Shown here in pieces: positions 51,835-61,732 of a stretch of DNA of 64,000 nt; within the stretch, counting starts at the first letter, position 1; the number at the start of each line of letters is the position of its first letter. Under the pieces are notes generated by a model. It searched no databases and was not told the DNA's origin. It saw only the letters and a program-made list of their open reading frames with translations. The position numbers and the translations under genes were made by a program. The stretch lies in assembly GCF_050947335.1 (NCBI RefSeq), contig NW_027473314.1, forward strand, positions 2,604,001 to 2,668,000. Reading direction: 5' to 3'. The DNA is from Megachile rotundata (Eukaryota > Arthropoda > Insecta > Hymenoptera > Megachilidae).

Positions 51835-52800
51835 ATGCAATCACAATCCTACAGAAACAATCATACAATCACTATCATACAATCACAATCATACAATCAC
51901 AATCATACCATCACAATCATACAATCACAATCATGCAATCACAATCATACAATCACAATCATACAATCACAATCATACAATCACAATCAAACAATCACAA
52001 TCATACAATCACAATCATACAATCACAATCATACAATCGCAATCATAAAATCACAATCATACAATAACAATCATACCATCACAATCATACAATCACAATC
52101 AGACAATCACAATCATACAATCACAATCAAACAATCACAATCATACAATCACAATCATACAATCGCAATCATAAAAGCACAATCATACAATAACAATCAT
52201 ACCATCACAATCATACAATCACAATCAGACAATCACAATCATACAATCGCAATAAAAGAATCACAATCATACAATCACAATCATACAATCACAATACTAC
52301 AATCACAATCATACAATCACAATCTCACAATCACGATCATACAATAACGATCATACAATCACAATCATATAATCACAATCATACAATCGCAATCATACAA
52401 TCACAAACATACAGAAACAATCATACAACCACTATCATACAATCACAATCATACAATCACAATCATACAATCACAATCATACAATCACAATCACACAATC
52501 ACAATCATACAATCGCAATCATGCAATCACAATCATACAATCGCAATCATACAATCACAATCATACAATCACAATCATACAATCACAATCATACAATCAC
52601 AATCTCACAATCACGATCATACAATAACGATCATACAATCACAATCATACAATCACAATCATACAATCGCAATCATACAATCACAAACATACAGAAACAA
52701 TCATACAACCACTATCATACAATCACAATCATACAATCACAATCATACAATCACAATCATACAATCACAATCATACAATCACAATCATACAATCACAACC
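51835..52800. repeat. Higher-order repeat E, truncated third copy
   Basis: The anchor at 51835 starts as in copies 1 and 2 but soon jumps to the block containing the 52521 anchor, which is only 2,338 bp after its counterpart at 50183. The copy ends where B-like markers appear: CAACCATACAATC near 52797 and CAAACAGTCAG near 52967. Confidence 0.65.
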
Positions 52801-53415
52801 ATACAATCACAGTCATACAATCACAATCATACAGTCACAATCATACAATCACAATCATACAATCACAATCATACAATCACAATCATACAATCACAATCAT
52901 AAAATCACAATCATACAATAACAATCATACGAACACAATCATACAATCACAATCATACAATCACAATCAAACAGTCAGAATCATACAATCACGATCATAC
53001 AATCACGATCATACAATCACGATCATACAACCACAATCATACCATCACAGTCATGCAATTACAATCATACAATCACAATCATACAATCATAATCACAAAA
53101 TCACAATCATACAATCACAATCATACAATCACAACCATACAATCACAGTCATACAATCACAATCATACAGTCACAATCATACAATCACAATCATACAATC
53201 ACAATCATACAATCACAATCATACAATCACAATCATACAATCACAATCATAGAATCACAATCATACAATCACAATCATACAATCACAATCATACAATCGC
53301 AATCATACAATCGCAATCAAAGAATCACAATCATACGATCACAATCATACAATCACAATCATACAATCACAATCATACAATCGCAATCATACAATCACAA
53401 TCATACAGAAACAAT

Positions 53416-53443
53416 CATACAACCTTAATTATACAACCACAAT
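53416..53443. repeat. CCTTAAT variant unit pair
   Basis: Two adjacent divergent units (CATACAACCTTAAT then TATACAACCACAAT) form a rare marker of region D. The same pair occurs at 59016, 59646, 62418 and 63048. The steps are 5,600, 630, 2,772 and 630 bp, so the later four form two 630-bp pairs offset by 3,402 bp (243 units). Confidence 0.85.
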
Positions 53444-53999
53444 CATACGATCACAATCATACAATCACAATCATACAATCACAATCATACAATCACAATC
53501 ATACAATCACAATCATAGAATCACAATCATACAATCACAATCATACAATCACAATCATACAATCACGATCATACAATCACGATCATACAATCACGATCAT
53601 ACAATCACGATCATACAATCACAATCATACCATCACAGTCATACAATTACAATCATACAATCACAATCATACAATCATAATCACAAAATCACAATCATAC
53701 AATCACAATCATACAATCACAACCATACAATCACAATCATACAATCACAATCATACAATCACAATCATACAATCACAGTCATACAATCACAATCATACAA
53801 TCACAATCATACAATCACAATCATACATTCACAATTATACAATCACAATCATACAATCACAGTCATACAATCACAATCATACAATCACAGTCATACAATC
53901 ACAATCATACAGTCACAATCATACAATCACAATCATACAATCACAATCATACAATCACAATCATACAATCACAATCATACAATCACAATCATACAATCA

Positions 54000-56422
54000 C
54001 AATCATACAATCACAATCATACAATCACAATCATACAATCACAGTCATACAGTCACAATCATACAGTCACAATCATACAATCACAATCATACAATCACAA
54101 TCATACATTCACAATCATACAATCACAATCATACAAACACAATCATACAATCACAATCATACAATCGCAATCATACAATCGCAATCAAAGAATCACAATC
54201 ATACGATCACAATCATACAATCACAATCATACAATCACAATCATACAATCACAATCATACAATCACAATCATACAATTACTATCATACAATCACAATCAT
54301 ACAATCACAATCATACAATCACAATAATACAATCGCAATCATACAATTGCAATCATACAATCACAAACATACAGAAACAATCATACAATCACTATCATAC
54401 AATCACAATCATACAATCACAATCATACAATCACAATCATACAATCACAATCATACAATCCCAATCATACAATCACAATCATACAGTCACAATCATGCAA
54501 TCACAATCATACAATCACAATCATACAATCACAATCATACAATCACAATCATACAATCACAATCATACAATCACAATCATACAATCACAATCATACAATC
54601 ACAATCATACAATCACAATCATACAATCACAATCATACAATCACAATCATACAATCACAATCATACAATCACAATCATACAATCACAATCATACAATCAC
54701 AATCATACAATCACAATCATACAATCACAATCATACAATCACAATCATACAATCACAATCATACAATCACAATCATACAATCACAATCATACAATCACAA
54801 TCATACAATCACAATCATACAATCACAATCATACAATCACAATCATACAATCAAAATCATACAATCACAATCATACAATCACAATCATACAATCACAATC
54901 ATACAATCACAATCATACAATCACAATCATACAATCACAATCATACAATCACAATCATACAATCACAATCATACAATCACAATCATACAATCGCAATCAA
55001 AGAATCACAATCATACGATCACAATCATACAATCACAATCATACAATCACAATCATACAATCGCAATCATACAATCACAGTCATACAATCATAATCATAC
55101 AATCGCAATCATGCAATCACAATCATACAGAAACAATCATACAATCACTATCATACAATCACAATCGTACAATCACAATCATACCATCACAATCTTACAA
55201 TCACAATCATGCAATCACAATCATACAATCACAATCATACAATCACAATCATACAATCACAATCATACAATCGCAATCATACAATCACAATCATACAATC
55301 ACAATAATACAATCACAATAATACAATCACAATCATACAATCACAATCTTACAATCACAATCATACAATCACAGTCATACAATCACAATCATACAATCAC
55401 AATCATACAATCACAATCATACAATCACAGTCATACAATCACAATCATACAATCACAGTCATACAATCACAATCATACAGTCACAATCATACAATCACAA
55501 TCATACAATCACAATCATACAATCAGAATCATAGAATCACAATCATAGAATCACAATCATACAATCACAATCATACAATCACAATTATACAATCACAATC
55601 ATACAATCACAATCATACAATCACAATCATACAATCGCAGTCATACAATCACAATCATACAGTCACAATCATACAGTCACAATCATACAATCACAATCAT
55701 ACAATCACAATCATACATTCACAATCATACAATCACAATCATACAATCACAATCATAGAATCACAATCATACAATCACAATCATACAATCACAATCATGC
55801 AATCACAATCATACAATCACAATCATACAATCACAATCATACAATCACAATCTCACAATCACAATCATACAATCACAATCATACAATCATAATCATACAA
55901 TCGCAATCATGCAATCACAATCATACAGAAACAATCATTCAATCACTATCATACAATCACAATCATACAATCACAATCATACCATCACAATCTTACAATC
56001 ACAATCATGCAATCACAATCATACAATCACAATCATACAATCACAATCATACAATCACAATCATACAATCACAATCATACAATCACAATCATACAATCAC
56101 AATCATATAATCACAATCATACAATCACAATCATACAATCACAATCATACAATCGCAATCAAAGAATCACAATCATACGATCACAATCATACAATCACAA
56201 TCATACAATCACAATCATACAATCACAATCATACAATCACAATCATACAATCACAATCATACAATCAAAATCATACAATCACAATCATACAATCACAATC
56301 ATACAATCACAATCATACAATCACAATCATACAATAGCAATCAAAGAATCACAATCATACGATCACAATCATACAATCACAATCATACAATCACAATCAT
56401 ACAATCACAATCATACAATCAC
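54000..56422. repeat. About 2.4-kb higher-order repeat D, first period
   Basis: Markers from about 54040 (two successive CAGTC units) recur 2,422 bp later, and a CAATTGC unit at 54344 recurs at 56766. After the pure runs the offset drops to 2,380 and then 2,366 bp (55090 to 57456, 55909 to 58275), a total loss of four units in the second copy. The left edge is approximate. Confidence 0.75.
54508..54843. repeat. Longest pure consensus run noticed: 24 identical units
   Basis: Between the CATGCAAT unit at 54494 and the CATACAATCAAAAT unit at 54844, all 336 bases are exact consensus units. The related copy at 56930-57223 has 21. The difference of three whole units shows local gain or loss by slippage or unequal exchange. 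Confidence 0.85.
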
Positions 56423-58820
56423 AATCATACAATCACAATCATACAATCACAATCATACAATCACAGTCATACAGTCACAATCATACAGTCACAATCATAC
56501 AATCACAATCATACAATCACAATCATACATTCACAATCATACAATCACAATCATACAAACACAATCATACAATCACAATCATACAATCGCAATCATACAA
56601 TCGCAATCAAAGAATCACAATCATACGATCACAATCATACAATCACAATCATACAATCACAATCATACAATCACAATCATACAATCACAATCATACAATT
56701 ACTATCATACAATCACAATCATACAATCACAATCATACAATCACAATAATACAATCGCAATCATACAATTGCAATCATACAATCACAAACATACAGAAAC
56801 AATCATACAATCACTATCATACAATCACAATCATACAATCACAATCATACAATCACAATCATACAATCACAATCATACAATCCCAATCATACAATCACAA
56901 TCATACAGTCACAATCATGCAATCACAATCATACAATCACAATCATACAATCACAATCATACAATCACAATCATACAATCACAATCATACAATCACAATC
57001 ATACAATCACAATCATACAATCACAATCATACAATCACAATCATACAATCACAATCATACAATCACAATCATACAATCACAATCATACAATCACAATCAT
57101 ACAATCACAATCATACAATCACAATCATACAATCACAATCATACAATCACAATCATACAATCACAATCATACAATCACAATCATACAATCACAATCATAC
57201 AATCACAATCATACAATCACAATCATACAATCAAAATCATACAATCACAATCATACAATCACAATCATACAATCACAATCATACAATCACAATCATACAA
57301 TCACAATCATACAATCACAATCATACAATCACAATCATACAATCACAATCATACAATCGCAATCAAAGAATCACAATCATACGATCACAATCATACAATC
57401 ACAATCATACAATCACAATCATACAATCGCAATCATACAATCACAGTCATACAATCATAATCATACAATCGCAATCATGCAATCACAATCATACAGAAAC
57501 AATCATACAATCACTATCATACAATCACAATCGTACAATCACAATCATACCATCACAATCTTACAATCACAATCATGCAATCACAATCATACAATCACAA
57601 TCATACAATCACAATCATACAATCACAATCATACAATCGCAATCATACAATCACAATCATACAATCACAATAATACAATCACAATAATACAATCACAATC
57701 ATACAATCACAATCTTACAATCACAATCATACAATCACAGTCATACAATCACAATCATACAATCACAATCATACAATCACAATCATACAATCACAGTCAT
57801 ACAATCACAATCATACAATCACAGTCATACAATCACAATCATACAGTCACAATCATACAATCACAATCATACAATCACAATCATACAATCAGAATCATAG
57901 AATCACAATCATAGAATCACAATCATACAATCACAATCATACAATCACAATTATACAATCACAATCATACAATCACAATCATACAATCACAATCATACAA
58001 TCGCAGTCATACAATCACAATCATACAGTCACAATCATACAGTCACAATCATACAATCACAATCATACAATCACAATCATACATTCACAATCATACAATC
58101 ACAATCATACAATCACAATCATAGAATCACAATCATACAATCACAATCATACAATCACAATCATGCAATCACAATCATACAATCACAATCATACAATCAC
58201 AATCATACAATCACAATCTCACAATCACAATCATACAATCACAATCATACAATCATAATCATACAATCGCAATCATGCAATCACAATCATACAGAAACAA
58301 TCATTCAATCACTATCATACAATCACAATCATACAATCACAATCATACCATCACAATCTTACAATCACAATCATGCAATCACAATCATACAATCACAATC
58401 ATACAATCACAATCATACAATCACAATCATACAATCACAATCATACAATCACAATCATACAATCACAATCATATAATCACAATCATACAATCACAATCAT
58501 ACAATCACAATCATACAATCGCAATCAAAGAATCACAATCATACGATCACAATCATACAATCACAATCATACAATCACAATCATACAATCACAATCATAC
58601 AATCACAATCATACAATCACAATCATACAATCAAAATCATACAATCACAATCATACAATCACAATCATACAATCACAATCATACAATCACAATCATACAA
58701 TAGCAATCAAAGAATCACAATCATACGATCACAATCATACAATCACAATCATACAATCACAATCATACAATCGCAATCATACAATCACAGTCATACAATC
58801 ATAATCATACAATCGCAATC
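56423..58820. repeat. About 2.4-kb higher-order repeat D, second period
   Basis: The order matches the preceding period marker by marker: CATTCAC, CAATTGC at 56766, the pure run at 56930, CATACAGAAAC near 57490, CAGAATCATAGAATC near 57890, and CATACAGAAAC/CATTCAATC after 58275. It contains the longest open frame of the window, 56007-57914, which is only a by-product of the repeat. Confidence 0.75.
56930..57223. repeat. Pure consensus run: 21 identical units
   Basis: This is the counterpart of 54508-54843, flanked by the same CATGCAAT unit (56916) and CATACAATCAAAAT unit (57224). It is 42 bp shorter. Confidence 0.85.
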
Positions 58821-61732
58821 ATGCAATCACAATCATACAGAAACAATCATGCAATCACTATCATACAATCACAATCGTACAATCACAATCATACCATCAC
58901 AATCTTACAATCACAATCATGCAATCACAATCATACAATCACAATCATACAATCACAATCATACAATCACAATCATACAATCGCAATCATACAATCACAA
59001 TCATACAGAAACAATCATACAACCTTAATTATACAACCACAATCATACGATCACAATCATACAATCACAATCATACAATCACAATCATACAATCACAATC
59101 ATACAATCACAATCATACAATCACGATCATACAATCACGATCATACAATCACGATCATACAATCACGATCATACAATCACAATCATACCATCACAGTCAT
59201 ACAATTACAATCATACAATCACAATCATACAATCACAATCATACAATCACAATCATACAATCAAAATCATACAATCACAATCATACAATCACAATCATAC
59301 AATCACAATCATACAATCACAATCATACAATCGCAATCAAAGAATCACAATCATACGATCACAATCATACAATCACAATCATACAATCACAATCATACAA
59401 TCGCAATCATACAATCACAGTCATACAATCATAATCATACAATCGCAATCATGCAATCACAATCATACAGAAACAATCATACAATCACTATCATACAATC
59501 ACAATCATACAATCACAATCATACCATCACAATCTTACAATCACAATCATGCAATCACAATCATACAATCACAATCATACAATCACAATCATACAATCAC
59601 AATCATACAATCGCAATCATACAATCACAATCATACAGAAACAATCATACAACCTTAATTATACAACCACAATCATACGATCACAATCATACAATCACAA
59701 TCATACAATCACAATCATACAATCACAATCATACAATCACAATCATAGAATCACAATCATACAATCACAATCATACAATCACAATCATACAATCACGATC
59801 ATACAATCACGATCATACAATCACGATCATACAATCACAACCATACCATCACAGTCATACAATTACAATCATACAATCACAATCATACAATCATAATCAC
59901 AAAATCACAATCATACAATCACAATCATACAATCACAACCATACAATCACAATCATACAATCACAATCATACAATCACAATCATACAATCACAGTCATAC
60001 AATCACAATCATACAATCACAATCATACAATCACAATCATACATTCACAATCATACAATCACAATCATACAATCACAGTCATACAATCACAATCATACAA
60101 TCACAGTCATACAATCACAATCATACAGTCACAATCATACAATCACAATCATACAATCACAATCATACAATCACAATCATAGAATCACAATCATACAATC
60201 ACAATCATACAATCACAATCATACAATCACAATCAGACAATCACAATCATACAATCGCAATCAAAGAATCACAATCATAAAATCGCAATCATACAAGGAC
60301 AATCATACAATCACAATCGTACAGTCACAATCATACAATCGCAATCACACAACCACAATCTTACAATCACAATCATACGATCATAAACATACAATCACAA
60401 TCATACAATCACAATCATACAATCACAATCATACAATCACAATCATACAATCACAATCATATAATCACAATCATACAATCACAATCATACAATCACAATC
60501 ATACAATCACAATCATACAATCACAATCATACAATCACAATCATACAATCACAATCATACAATCGCAATCAAAGAATCACAATCATACGATCACAATCAT
60601 ACAATCACAATCATACAATCACAATCATACAATCACAATCATACAATTACTATCATACAATCACAATCATACAATCACAATCATACAATCACAATCATAC
60701 AATCACAATCATACAATCACAATCATACAATCACAATCATACAATCACAATCTCACAATCACAATCATACAATCACAATCATACAATCATAATCATACAA
60801 TCGCAATCATGCAATCACAATCATACAGAAACAATCATACAATCACTATCATACAATCACAATCATACAATCACAATCATACCATCACAATCTTACAATC
60901 ACAATCATACAATCACAGTCATACAATCACAATCATACAATCACAATCATACAATCACAATCATACAATCACAGTCATACAATCACAATCATACAATCAC
61001 AGTCATACAGTCACAATCATACAGTCACAATCATACAATCACAATCATACAATCACAATCATACAATCAGAATCATAGAATCACAATCATAGAATCACAA
61101 TCATACAATCACAATCATACAATCACAATTATACAATCACAATCATACAATCACAATCATACAATCACAATCATACAATCACAGTCATACAATCACAATC
61201 ATACAGTCACAATCATACAATCACAATCATACAATCACAATCATACATTCACAATCATACAATCACAATCATACAATCACAATCATAGAATCACAATCAT
61301 ACAATCACAATCATACAATCACAATCATACAATCACAATCATACAATCAGAATCATAGAATCACAATCATAGAATCACAATCATACAATCACAATCATAC
61401 AATCACAATTATACAATCACAATCATACAATCACAATCATACAATCACAATCATACAATCGCAGTCATACAATCACAATCATACAGTCACAATCATACAG
61501 TCACAATCATACAATCACAATCATACAATCACAATCATACATTCACAATCATACAATCACAATCATACAATCACAATCATAGAATCACAATCATACATTC
61601 ACAATCATACAATCACAATCATGCAATCACAATCATACAATCACAATCATACAATCACAATCATACAATCACAATCTCACAATCACAATCATACAATCAC
61701 AATCATACAATCATAATCATACAATCGCAATC
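58275..61732. repeat. Higher-order repeat D, long form (3,458 bp, 247 units)
   Basis: The copy runs from the CATACAGAAAC/CATTCAATC anchor at 58275 to the same anchor at 61733. It holds the 630-bp pair of CCTTAAT markers (59016, 59646) and a CATACAAGGACAAT unit at 60290. The following copy repeats these at 62418, 63048 and 63692, 3,402 bp on; the 56-bp difference reflects units lost near 62235. Confidence 0.78.

Larger units (their letters stand above)
24521..52800. repeat. Mosaic region C: short rearranged A-derived blocks
   Basis: This region reuses A markers (CCTACAGAAAC, AATAAAAGAATC, ACAATAACG) in shuffled, shorter blocks and adds its own marker, CATGCAACCACCAT, at 25627, 27727, 34181, 35665, 40368, 42692, 44176 and 48362. 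Equal spacings recur: 1,484 bp from 34181 to 35665 and again from 42692 to 44176. CAGGGAC and CAAACAGTCAG units were not seen until the region ends near 52800, where CAAACAGTCAG returns at about 52967. Repeated local duplication and deletion of whole units is the likely origin. Confidence 0.75.

Noticed and set aside
56007..57914. 635-codon open frame, the longest in the window
   Set aside because: It is pure satellite with a 14-residue period that appears identically in all three + frames, starts at a CATGCAAT variant and stops at a CATAGAATC variant. There is no codon bias, domain, intron or flanking unique sequence.
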